Source of the DNA: Emcibacteraceae bacterium
GTDB lineage: Bacteria > Pseudomonadota > Alphaproteobacteria > Sphingomonadales > Emcibacteraceae
Assembly: GCA_041396985.1 (NCBI GenBank)
Contig: JAWKXO010000003.1
Span: forward strand, 62,001 to 126,000
Direction of reading: 5' to 3'
Length of the DNA: 64,000 nucleotides
Part shown: positions 9,061 through 16,756 of the stretch, piece by piece
Layout: the number at the start of each line of letters is the position of its first letter
Numbering within the stretch: position 1 is the first letter of the stretch
Notes under the pieces: generated by a model
What the model was told of the DNA's origin: nothing
The model's input: only the letters and a program-made list of their open reading frames with translations
Database searches by the model: none
Program-made: the position numbers and the translations under genes

Positions 9061-9240
9061 TTATTTAAAATAAATTTTTTCTATTAAAGCCTGATATTCT
9101 TCGAGCGATAAAGTTTCAGGAATATTTTTGTCATGCCCGTAAATTAACTTACCATCGAAGTCGGAAATGATCTGCCTTTGATTTGCTGCAGATGTGTCTG
9201 AATTAAAAAGCTCTTTTGCGTCTGAAATGCGGCTTCCCAT
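9061..9240 (-). CDS. Small hypothetical protein (59 aa)
   Basis: A 59-codon frame convergent with the RimK-like gene. It starts with ATG at 9240, preceded by AAGGAAA at good spacing, and stops at 9061-9063. The product is polar with no hydrophobic segment: an N-terminal helix (MGSRISDAKELF), a central DFDGKLIYGHDKN stretch, and a C-terminal helix with EEYQALIEKIYF. I do not recognise the family. The ribosome-binding site and balanced composition make a real gene more likely than not. Confidence 0.5.
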   Translation of the reverse strand: MGSRISDAKELFNSDTSAANQRQIISDFDGKLIYGHDKNIPETLSLEEYQALIEKIYFK

Positions 9241-9362
9241 AATCAGTTTCCTTAAATTAATGGACCATCAGATTATGAATTATATGCCGTAAATAAAATT
9301 ATAAAATTGAATATTTTATGATATTATTATTTGATTTTTAAATAACATATGGTTCAGGTAAA

Positions 9363-10220
9363 ATGGATATCCCTCAAATTAAAACATTCATCGCTGTGGC
9401 CGATACGGGCAGTTTTATTGCAGCGGCTGAGAAGGTCTATGTGACCCAATCCACAGTGAGTATCAGGATTAAAAATCTTGAAGATCAGTTGGGAACATAT
9501 TTATTTGAAAGAAGCAAACAGGGCGCGCGTCTTACATTTGCAGGCAGGCAGTTTCTAAAACATGCAATTGCATTGGTAAAAATCTGGGACGAGGCGAGGT
9601 TATCAGTTGGTATCGGGGAGCAAATGGAAGCACTGCTGCGTATTGGTGGCCAGGTTAGTCTTTGGGATGGTTTTTTGCTAAAGTTATTGTCATGGATGCG
9701 CATTCATGCACCGGAAATTGCTATCCGAACTGAAATGGGATATTCGCCTGACCTTATGCAGAAACTTACAGAAGGGTCTGTTGATATTGCTATCCTTTAC
9801 AGGCCTCAGCACAGAGCAGGGTTTAAAATTAAGCAGATATTTGAAGAAGAAATTGTTTTGGTTTCTTCGCTGGAACAGGGGATCGATATATTTGATCACG
9901 ATTATATTTTCGTTAATTGGGGACCGGAATTTATCAGTGATCATGCCCTAAATTTTCCGAACCTGACCACACCGAGGGTATCACTTGACCTGGGTACACT
10001 TGGCATTGAATATTTGCTCAACTCTCCCTCCAGTGGGTATTTCCCGAGAAGAATTGCGGACAGTTTTGTAAAAGAGGGAAAGCTCTGGTATGTGGACTGG
10101 GCGCCGAAATTCATTTATCCGGCTTATATAATTTATGCGGAAGACATAGAAACTGACCTTATTAAGGTCATTTTAAAAGGAATTTCTGTTCTAAGAAAAG
10201 AAATGCTGACAGCTACTTAA
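9363..10220 (+). CDS. LysR-family transcriptional regulator
   Basis: A 285-residue LysR-type regulator. The N-terminal winged helix (residues 1-60; QIKTFIAVADTGSFIAAAEK then VTQSTVSIRIKNLEDQLG) is canonical. The remainder is a periplasmic-binding-like effector domain starting near residue 88. It is flanked by the small 59-aa gene upstream on the other strand and another small gene downstream on the other strand, so no divergent target gene is evident. Its regulon cannot be inferred. Confidence 0.9.
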   Translation: MDIPQIKTFIAVADTGSFIAAAEKVYVTQSTVSIRIKNLEDQLGTYLFERSKQGARLTFAGRQFLKHAIALVKIWDEARLSVGIGEQMEALLRIGGQVSLWDGFLLKLLSWMRIHAPEIAIRTEMGYSPDLMQKLTEGSVDIAILYRPQHRAGFKIKQIFEEEIVLVSSLEQGIDIFDHDYIFVNWGPEFISDHALNFPNLTTPRVSLDLGTLGIEYLLNSPSSGYFPRRIADSFVKEGKLWYVDWAPKFIYPAYIIYAEDIETDLIKVILKGISVLRKEMLTAT

Positions 10221-10227
10221 AAAGTTC

Positions 10228-10273
10228 TTACCATCAGGGAATATCTGATAAATCAGATACTTCCTGGCGGTAA
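10228..10273 (+). terminator. Long imperfect hairpin, putative bidirectional terminator
   Basis: TTACC..CAGG.A.TATCTGAT pairs with ATCAGATA.TTCCTG..GGTAA around a two-base loop. It lies 8 bases after the LysR stop and 21 bases after the stop of the convergent small gene. It lacks a clear U tract on either side, so termination is inferred from position and stem strength. Confidence 0.45.
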
Positions 10274-10293
10274 AATTTCTGAATTTAAAGAAC

Positions 10294-10494
10294 TCAGTAG
10301 TCTTCGATATAATCGTCAAAAGCGCTTTTATATCTGGAGCGGCTTCTTGCAGGACGGCTACGTTTGGACTTATTTTTATCGCGCTCTTTAACTAAATCAA
10401 AATAATAGTCATCGTCAAATTCACTATAATCATAATAATCCAGTTTTTCGTATAATTCCCTATCAGAAATTGTATTTGGTTTATAATGCCTCAT
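10294..10494 (-). CDS. Small tyrosine/aspartate-rich hypothetical protein
   Basis: A 66-residue product from the ATG at 10494, chosen because GGAGA lies about 7 bases upstream; a TTG four codons earlier is the alternative. The middle is rich in Asp and Tyr (YYDYSEFDDDYYFD), followed by a basic Ser/Arg stretch (KSKRSRPARSRSRYK) and an acidic end. No hydrophobic segment. The strong charge separation suggests a nucleic-acid or protein-binding tail, but I do not recognise it. Confidence 0.5.
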   Translation of the reverse strand: MRHYKPNTISDRELYEKLDYYDYSEFDDDYYFDLVKERDKNKSKRSRPARSRSRYKSAFDDYIEDY

Positions 10495-10618
10495 GTTAGT
10501 CTCCAATACTCATTACTGTTAGCATGTAGATAACATGATACCTGATTTTATCTATTTGAAAAGCGAATTTATTATATATAAAATATTTAAAAATTGAATA
10601 TTATTAATCTTTAATTTA

Positions 10619-12343
10619 CTATAATTCCGGTGCTTTAAGTGCTTCAATCAAAGGGTTTAGATATTTTTCATACGGGCGCCATTTTTCGATGGCCGTATTA
10701 TAAATTGGTTTACGTACCTGATCGGCGCTGGCTGTATGAACAGATCTTTTGTTTTGATAAAAATTCAGACATTGATCCTGCCATTCCAGCCCTATGAATT
10801 TGATCAGTTTCCGAGCCTCATGCTCAAGATTATCAACAACGTCTTCATATTGTACATCTATTAGCATCTGTTTTGGCAGGACTTTATGCCAATGCTCTAT
10901 AAGATCCTGATAACGGTTATAATAGCGGCCCAATTCGCCTAAATCATATACAAATGGCAAAAGTTGCTGAAACAGACGAGTGTAATTGGAAAAACAACAA
11001 TCCATTGGATTACGTTTTGTATTAATGATACGTGCCCCGGGCAAAATTTTTGCGATTAATCCAACGTAATGGAAATTTGCAGGCAGTTTATTAACGATGC
11101 GTTTGGCATTAGGATTAAGTGCTTTTAGTTTGCCTAAATAATCTTTCCCAATGTCCAAAAGATCATCTTCGGCAATCTTTTCAATTTCCCATGGAAAATT
11201 ATTGATTTTTTCTTTTATGATTTCGGCAAGTATCGTCAATTCTCCGCCTGCATGGATGTTACTATGGCTTGATAATATTTGTTCTATAAGGGTTGATCCC
11301 GAACGGGGCATCCCTACTATGAAAACGGCTGTTTGGTCATCGTTAGGGGCTTTTTTAAATGTATTTACAAATGATGCTGAAAATACATTTTTTATTTTTT
11401 CCATCAGCTTGAAGACAGCTTTTTCATCATAATGAAAACTTGCTCTTTTTATCTTGTTTCCGTACTTGAAATATTCAAAAGCAGTATCAAATTTTTCCAG
11501 ATCGGAATATGCTTTCCCCAGAGTGAAATATAAACGAGCCTGATTTTCGGTTGATAGCCTCTTTGCATCCGGCACAATTTTTTCCATCTGCTTTATATGT
11601 TCATCGTCACTCTTATACTTCTTTAAAGGCGATAAATTATGATGGGCTTCAATATTGGCTGGTTTTATTCTAATTGCAGTTTCAAGGTGTTTTTTGGCAT
11701 TAATAATGTCACCATTGGCAATTAAAACTACTGCCAGATTATTATGAGCTTCAGAATTATTGGGATTGATTTTGATTGCCTGAATATAGGCATCTTTGGC
11801 CTGATCCGGATGGCCGATTGCTTCCAATTGAGTGCCAAGATTATTATAGGCAGCCCCAAAACCGGGATTGAGTTTTATTGCTGTTTTATAAGCCTCTATT
11901 GCTTTTATACTTTCACCCAATGTGCTCAGCGCAAGGGCGGCAATATAGTGGGATTTTGGATCATTAAGATTTAGCTTTAATGACCTGTTGATGGAATGTA
12001 GGGCATTATTCGGATTGCCTCTAAAAAATATGATTTCTGCCAAATCTCTATGATATATCGCTCTATTCTCATCAAGCGATATGGCATTCTGCAACATTTT
12101 CTCAGCTTTTGCATCTTGGCCCTGTTGAAAAGCAAGCTGTCCCAGCAGGTGATAAGCCGGATGATAATTTTTATTGACCTGGATGATATCAAGACAAATT
12201 TTTTCAGCAATTTCAACCATACCCTGATTTGCATAATTAAGGGCAGCATGAATGGCATCTGTTGGCCCTTTAAATTGAGCAATATTACCTGAATACTGAT
12301 TTTGTCTGACCATAAAGCGCTTTCTGTATTTTTGTGACTGCAA
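10619..12343 (-). CDS. TPR-repeat protein with C-terminal sulfotransferase domain
   Basis: A 574-residue fusion. Residues about 30-235 hold five to six tetratricopeptide repeats (for example AAYNNLGTQLEAIGHPDQAK and AHNNLAVVLIANGDIINAK). Residues about 320-560 form a sulfotransferase domain: VFIVGMPRSGSTLIEQIL is the P-loop-like 5'-phosphosulfate-binding motif for PAPS, with a later 3'-phosphate segment near RNPMDCCFSNY. The enzyme class transfers sulfate from PAPS to hydroxyl or amino groups; TPR-sulfotransferase fusions are common in marine alphaproteobacteria. It is third in line behind an ATP-grasp and an asparagine-synthetase-like gene (132-base gap), suggesting a tailoring role there. 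The substrate is unknown. Confidence 0.85.
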   Translation of the reverse strand: MQSQKYRKRFMVRQNQYSGNIAQFKGPTDAIHAALNYANQGMVEIAEKICLDIIQVNKNYHPAYHLLGQLAFQQGQDAKAEKMLQNAISLDENRAIYHRDLAEIIFFRGNPNNALHSINRSLKLNLNDPKSHYIAALALSTLGESIKAIEAYKTAIKLNPGFGAAYNNLGTQLEAIGHPDQAKDAYIQAIKINPNNSEAHNNLAVVLIANGDIINAKKHLETAIRIKPANIEAHHNLSPLKKYKSDDEHIKQMEKIVPDAKRLSTENQARLYFTLGKAYSDLEKFDTAFEYFKYGNKIKRASFHYDEKAVFKLMEKIKNVFSASFVNTFKKAPNDDQTAVFIVGMPRSGSTLIEQILSSHSNIHAGGELTILAEIIKEKINNFPWEIEKIAEDDLLDIGKDYLGKLKALNPNAKRIVNKLPANFHYVGLIAKILPGARIINTKRNPMDCCFSNYTRLFQQLLPFVYDLGELGRYYNRYQDLIEHWHKVLPKQMLIDVQYEDVVDNLEHEARKLIKFIGLEWQDQCLNFYQNKRSVHTASADQVRKPIYNTAIEKWRPYEKYLNPLIEALKAPEL

Positions 12344-12475
12344 TGCATATTCACATATACAGCAATTTCAGTCAGTTGATCTGGAAGATTATACTTAACA
12401 TTGGTATTAGTCAGATGAAAGTGAATTTAATTTAGGGGATTACAGTTCCCAAAGTGCAGTTTCTTCATAGCGCCC

Positions 12476-14200
12476 TTATTTAAAGTCTTTTTTATCTGTT
12501 CTAATTATCAGAGGCCGTGATTTCCACCAGTAAATAAATTCAGCAGATGGCCTCAACCACCATCCGGGATATTTTGGGATTGTGATAAATTGAGCGATAA
12601 AAAGATAGCATTTGGCATAAAAAGAAAAAATATAATCAATGTTCTTGCCACTCTTTAAGGACATTGCTTTCTGGATAATTCTTTTCCGGGAATATAGATT
12701 ATTTCTAACTCTTAAATCCAATGAATTTTTAGCATTATCCGGCATTTCACGGCTACCGCGATAAGCCGCAAGTTTAGGCCAGTATTTGTATAGAATGGCT
12801 TTCTGCGGTCTGTTAATTACATTATTTTCCAGTGAAAATCGTAACATGGTTTCCATATAATCAAGATCAAGGTAAGGATAGAGGAATATATGTCCTGGCC
12901 TTGATTGTTGCTGTCCCCACAATATGGAGCTTTTCCGGGTTTGCCATAAGGCAAAAGTCAGCAGATTCTGATTATATCCGGCAGGCTGATTAGTTATTCC
13001 TTCTCTTAGTATTTTTTCCATATGTTCTGGTTTTGGAAAAAATTCTTTTTTCAAAATCAAAGGTATTTTATGAGGCATAATTTTTTCAAGATGCCCACGA
13101 AAAACCCAGTCATTAAAGCCAAAAATATCACCCCCGGTGCCATCATAAAAACTGCATTTAAATTTATCATAATAGGTAAATATTGGTACGGACCAGGTAT
13201 GAACCTGACATTGACCGTCCATACTGAAAATTCTTTGAATATCCTGTTTGTGCCATTCTTCCGGTGTTGGGTACCGGAACAGTTTGATATTAATGTTGTA
13301 ATCTTTTGCTATTTGCATCGCGCAGTCGGCTTCAATATCAAATCCGTTTTCCATCAATGACTGAACGGTACAAGCGCCGAATGGAGTTTTACTTTTCTCT
13401 AAATGGGCAAATAACCGGCGGCTGTCATACCCACTGGAAAGAGGCAGTAAAACATCTCCAAAATGAACTGATTGACATCTTTCTATGGCAGTGGCCAATT
13501 TCTGCTCGGACAATTCGAGGGAGAGATCACATACAGCCTCTTCACCTTTTGGGAAGGTTTCATAGTCATACCATTTTTCAACTCTTTTGCCGGAATTTGT
13601 ATATGAAGTGATACTTGCTTCCTGTGCTAGCTCTATCGCTTCACTTAATGTGTCTCTTGCAGGAATATACCCATTGGTTAATCGTAAAAAGCTGGCCATC
13701 ATATTCGGTTTGTCGTCATGCAGACTTAATAGAGCAGGCGTTGATGAAAAGAAAATGAGTTTATCGATTTTTCTTATGTAAATTGGGCTCATGCCGAATA
13801 TATCGGTTATGATGCTTAGTTCACGGCCTTCTTTTGATATTCTTACGGCACTGAAAATCCCATTGTGGCGTTTTAAGAGCTCATTTGACCAATATTTCCT
13901 TACTCGGTCCGCCGGAGTATAAGTGTTGATGGATGCTTCGGAAAGGTATCCCCTGAAGATAATAAGATCAGGATCATCAATATTTTCAGGGGGAAAAAGA
14001 AGGCCGTCAACTGTGTCAGCACCGTTTCTAATCGCAATCCAGTTTTTACCGCGTTCAATTTGAAAATGGCGGGGGGCAGAACCAGTATCAAAATCGTGGG
14101 GATCCGGCGACCAGCAGCCAAAATAAAATTCCTTACCGCCACATTTCCCGGAAATATATTGATCAAGTTCTGCTAAATTGATACGGGTGACTTTATTCAT
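12476..14200 (-). CDS. Asparagine-synthetase-like amidotransferase (AsnB/lasso-cyclase fold)
   Basis: A 574-residue protein with AsnB-type architecture. The N-terminal 190 residues resemble the glutaminase fold, but the chain begins MNKVTRIN and lacks the Cys2 nucleophile, so it probably cannot hydrolyse glutamine. The synthetase half begins near residue 215 and holds the pyrophosphatase loop LPLSSGYDSRRL (the SGGxDS motif as SSGYDS). Such Cys-less members include beta-lactam synthetases and lasso-peptide cyclases, which activate a carboxylate with ATP. The start overlaps the ATP-grasp gene by 8 bases, indicating a joint pathway. I found no precursor peptide. The true substrate is open. Confidence 0.78.
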   Translation of the reverse strand: MNKVTRINLAELDQYISGKCGGKEFYFGCWSPDPHDFDTGSAPRHFQIERGKNWIAIRNGADTVDGLLFPPENIDDPDLIIFRGYLSEASINTYTPADRVRKYWSNELLKRHNGIFSAVRISKEGRELSIITDIFGMSPIYIRKIDKLIFFSSTPALLSLHDDKPNMMASFLRLTNGYIPARDTLSEAIELAQEASITSYTNSGKRVEKWYDYETFPKGEEAVCDLSLELSEQKLATAIERCQSVHFGDVLLPLSSGYDSRRLFAHLEKSKTPFGACTVQSLMENGFDIEADCAMQIAKDYNINIKLFRYPTPEEWHKQDIQRIFSMDGQCQVHTWSVPIFTYYDKFKCSFYDGTGGDIFGFNDWVFRGHLEKIMPHKIPLILKKEFFPKPEHMEKILREGITNQPAGYNQNLLTFALWQTRKSSILWGQQQSRPGHIFLYPYLDLDYMETMLRFSLENNVINRPQKAILYKYWPKLAAYRGSREMPDNAKNSLDLRVRNNLYSRKRIIQKAMSLKSGKNIDYIFSFYAKCYLFIAQFITIPKYPGWWLRPSAEFIYWWKSRPLIIRTDKKDFK

Positions 14201-15176
14201 TTACACCTGAAGTTTGCTGACGGGAAAGACTTATTTCCAGTATTTTCTTTACCAGATCTTTTTGTGTTAACCCTTTTTCCTGAGCGGCAAAAGCAAAGCT
14301 GCCAAAAGAACTAATATCACAACACACATTAATTTCAAGAATTGTCAATTGACCTGTATTATCATTATAACGGTAATCAATTCGGAAATAGTCAATCGGC
14401 CTCAGTGAATTATTAAGAGCTTCGGCATGATGGGTAATGGTCTTTCTGACTTTGTCATTGTCAAAAATCTTGAATGACATGTCCCCATGATCCTGCAATT
14501 TTTCCTCTGATGTCAGAACATTATGAGGCTCAATTGTTGGGACCTCAACCACACCGAGCACTTGTGGGCTTTGTCCGCCGAGCACAGGTACCGTTAAATT
14601 AATGCCTTCAACAAAATCTTCCATGAGCACTGGAACATTCTTTGATAAAAGAAAGTCAATCTCCTCTTGAGCGGCGTGCCAGTCTTCACAATAGGAACTG
14701 GATCTTATCCATTCAGAATTTCCGCCTGACATGGGTTTTACAAAATACGGTGCTTTCAGTTGATCCGGTCTCTTTATTTCGTCTCCAGGATAAAATGCTG
14801 CGCTATTGGCAACGGTTATTCCACATGAGCTTGCAATATGTTTAAACAGACTTTTATTCTCGGCAACACCTCTGACTTCGGGGCTGGAGCCCAAATAGGG
14901 CACTCTTAAATATTCGCAGATGGCTGAAGCATATAGTTCACTTGATCTGAAACCCATTCGGTTGAAAAGCGAAAATACATAATCATATTCGCCTGCCTTG
15001 TTAAATAGATCCTGAGCATCATTTGTACCGATGACCTTTTCACATAATTCTGACAGTATTTTATAAATTTCCCTATGGTATCTTAATTTAGAGGTCACAA
15101 CATTCGGCATTCCCTCTTTGGTTTTTGGGTCTGCACAATTGCCAAGAAACAGAATTTTTAATGTATTTAAGTTCAT
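14193..15176 (-). CDS. D-Ala-D-Ala-ligase-like ATP-grasp enzyme
   Basis: A 327-residue ATP-grasp protein. Seen: an N-terminal Rossmann-like part (KILFLGNCADP), YLGSSPEVRGVAENKSLFKHI (cap and substrate region, compare YTG.....A.DK in Ddl), YFVKPMSGGNSEWI (nucleotide loop), a glycine-rich lid, and DYFRIDYRYND...LTILEINVCCDI (metal-binding end). It probably forms a peptide or amide bond from an amino-acyl phosphate. It is first in a three-gene run with an AsnB-like protein and a sulfotransferase. It is not the housekeeping Ddl by sequence; the product is unknown. Confidence 0.78.
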   Translation of the reverse strand: MNLNTLKILFLGNCADPKTKEGMPNVVTSKLRYHREIYKILSELCEKVIGTNDAQDLFNKAGEYDYVFSLFNRMGFRSSELYASAICEYLRVPYLGSSPEVRGVAENKSLFKHIASSCGITVANSAAFYPGDEIKRPDQLKAPYFVKPMSGGNSEWIRSSSYCEDWHAAQEEIDFLLSKNVPVLMEDFVEGINLTVPVLGGQSPQVLGVVEVPTIEPHNVLTSEEKLQDHGDMSFKIFDNDKVRKTITHHAEALNNSLRPIDYFRIDYRYNDNTGQLTILEINVCCDISSFGSFAFAAQEKGLTQKDLVKKILEISLSRQQTSGVNE

Positions 15177-15353
15177 CTTATGTGATTATCTCTCTTTTCA
15201 TATTTATATACATGCCGTCTGGTATTTTATACACTTGAAAAACGAGCATATTTTTATGATTAAACTATAACATAAAAGTAGTTAACAAATCGCGATGCAG
15301 AATTGGGGCAAAGAAATAACATTAATGGCTGTATTATTTAAAATATTTGAAGA

Positions 15354-15396
15354 GCAAAAAAAGAACCCACGGGAAATATAATTTTCTGTGGGTTCT
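15354..15396 (-). terminator. Rho-independent terminator of the VPLPA-CTERM gene
   Basis: A perfect 9-bp stem (AGAACCCAC with GTGGGTTCT, 17-base loop) is followed on the minus strand by seven T. It lies about 60 bases after the stop of the VPLPA-CTERM gene and separates it from the ATP-grasp cluster. Confidence 0.85.
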
Positions 15397-15453
15397 GATA
15401 ATTTTTAAATAAGCTGATCTGCGTAATAAGTTAATTTAATCTTATTACACGAC

Positions 15454-16122
15454 TTATAAGCTGACTTTTTTCCTGCGACGACCTAGGAAGCCCATGCCAC
15501 CAAGTGCCGCACCAAACATCAATAATGCAGGTGGTAGAGGCACAGCAGAAATACTGGCTAATGCGTAGTCGCCATATCCCCTGCTTTGAAGGCCACCGTT
15601 CAGAACAGTGAACACCAGTTGATCAGTAAACAGATATAGTCCGGTGACAGATAAAAATCCGCTTGAGCCGTCAAACCTTACTTCGCCAGGATCGGCAGAA
15701 AAATCCATAAAACCGCCATTGTAAGTTACTCTTGCAACTTCAGGAGCCGAAGTACCTTCATCATCAGTGAATAAATCAAGAAATGTAATGCCGCTAATGC
15801 CAATCGCCTTGCCAAAATTAATTGTGATAGACTGAGCACCATCAGATGAAATTTCATCATCGTCATCATCACCACCACCATTATTGACACCAAGTCCGTC
15901 ATTTTGACAGGCTAGTCCTACACAGCTGTTACCATCTTGCCCTTGTGATGCAGTGAGCACCCCGCCAGATGCAGATATTGAATAAGTTGTACCAGCAAAT
16001 AGGCCATTTGCGCCGATAAACGGATTTGCCGTAAAATCCAGCGTTGCCGCGTTAGAAATAGTGCCAGAAGCAATCAATGCTATGAAAGATGCACCAATAA
16101 CGGAAATAAACTTGTTAATCAT
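15454..16122 (-). CDS. VPLPA-CTERM sorting-domain exported protein
   Basis: A 222-residue secreted protein. A signal peptide (residues 1-25, ending SNAA) leads a beta-rich body with an acidic loop GGGDDDDDEISSD near residue 85 that could bind calcium. The C-terminus has the tripartite sorting signal: VPLPPALLMFGAALGGMGFL, then the basic anchor GRRRKK. This is the VPLPA variant of PEP-CTERM, recognised by an exosortase in alphaproteobacteria. Exosortase is not in this window. The protein is monocistronic with a strong terminator and a long upstream region. Confidence 0.85.
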   Translation of the reverse strand: MINKFISVIGASFIALIASGTISNAATLDFTANPFIGANGLFAGTTYSISASGGVLTASQGQDGNSCVGLACQNDGLGVNNGGGDDDDDEISSDGAQSITINFGKAIGISGITFLDLFTDDEGTSAPEVARVTYNGGFMDFSADPGEVRFDGSSGFLSVTGLYLFTDQLVFTVLNGGLQSRGYGDYALASISAVPLPPALLMFGAALGGMGFLGRRRKKVSL

Positions 16123-16558
16123 ACTCTGTACTCTTCATTATTTAATAATTAAAAATTACAATTCCAGCCGAAACATATAAGCCCGTCTGATTGTATTTGT
16201 TTTTATAAAAATTATTTTTCTCAACTTACTCTTACCAGAGGAAAAATATGCTTTCCATTCCGTAAAATATTACCACATATAAACTATTTGGTCAAAGGCA
16301 TTAAATTTAATTTTTTATAAAATTCTAAAAAAATTGAGGGGAAGATGTTGAGTTTTTTATAAATACTAATGTAACTATTTGATAATAAAAGATCGTTATG
16401 GTTAACAAATTCTCAAATATAAAATTTCAATTCATACAAAAAAATTTATCAAATAAAATTTAATAGCGATTAAATCGAATGATCATGATCTGTCGGTTTA
16501 AAACCAGCTCAAACTGAGATTTAATTCTTTATGGCAAAATCTTCAATTAGACCTACTC

Positions 16559-16573
16559 TGATAATAATTATCA
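16559..16573. promoter_or_regulatory. Upstream Fur box (perfect 7-1-7 palindrome)
   Basis: TGATAAT-A-ATTATCA matches the 7-1-7 form of the Fur operator exactly. It lies just upstream of the -35 of the haem-uptake promoter, 27 bases centre to centre from a second palindrome. Confidence 0.8.
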
Positions 16574-16580
16574 AAAACAC

Positions 16581-16609
16581 TTGCTATTAATAATCATTAT
16601 TAATAATAT
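16581..16609 (+). promoter_or_regulatory. Haem operon promoter with Fur operator in the spacer
   Basis: A -35 TTGCTA (16581-16586), a 17-base spacer and a -10 TAATAT (16604-16609) form a good sigma70-type promoter. The spacer is filled by a perfect 19-base palindrome ATTAATAAT-C-ATTATTAAT (16586-16604), a Fur-like site. Iron-loaded Fur bound here would block RNA polymerase. Transcription would start near 16616, about 140 bases before the receptor start. Confidence 0.75.
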
Positions 16610-16756
16610 AGGTCCATTGAGTCGTCTTGACTAATAATTAGCCGAGCCAGCCATTGTCTGATAAAACAATTCCGGAACTTATCTGGATAGAATTTACAAA
16701 GACAAGCAAGCCAAGCGTAAACCAAAATCAAATTGGGTTAACTAAGGAGTTTGCTT

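Larger units (their letters stand above)
16123..16756. other. Divergent intergenic region between VPLPA-CTERM and haem receptor genes
   Basis: This 634-base stretch holds no convincing gene. Its receptor-proximal half contains two Fur-type palindromes and a sigma70-type promoter (listed separately), and AAGGAG at 16744-16749 before the receptor start. The 16140-16550 part is very AT-rich and presumably holds the VPLPA-CTERM promoter; I see no other defined element. Confidence 0.6.

Noticed and set aside
15178..15249. 23-codon frame before the ATP-grasp gene as a possible precursor peptide
   Set aside because: No ribosome-binding site, composition looks like AT-rich noise, and no core/leader pattern is visible.
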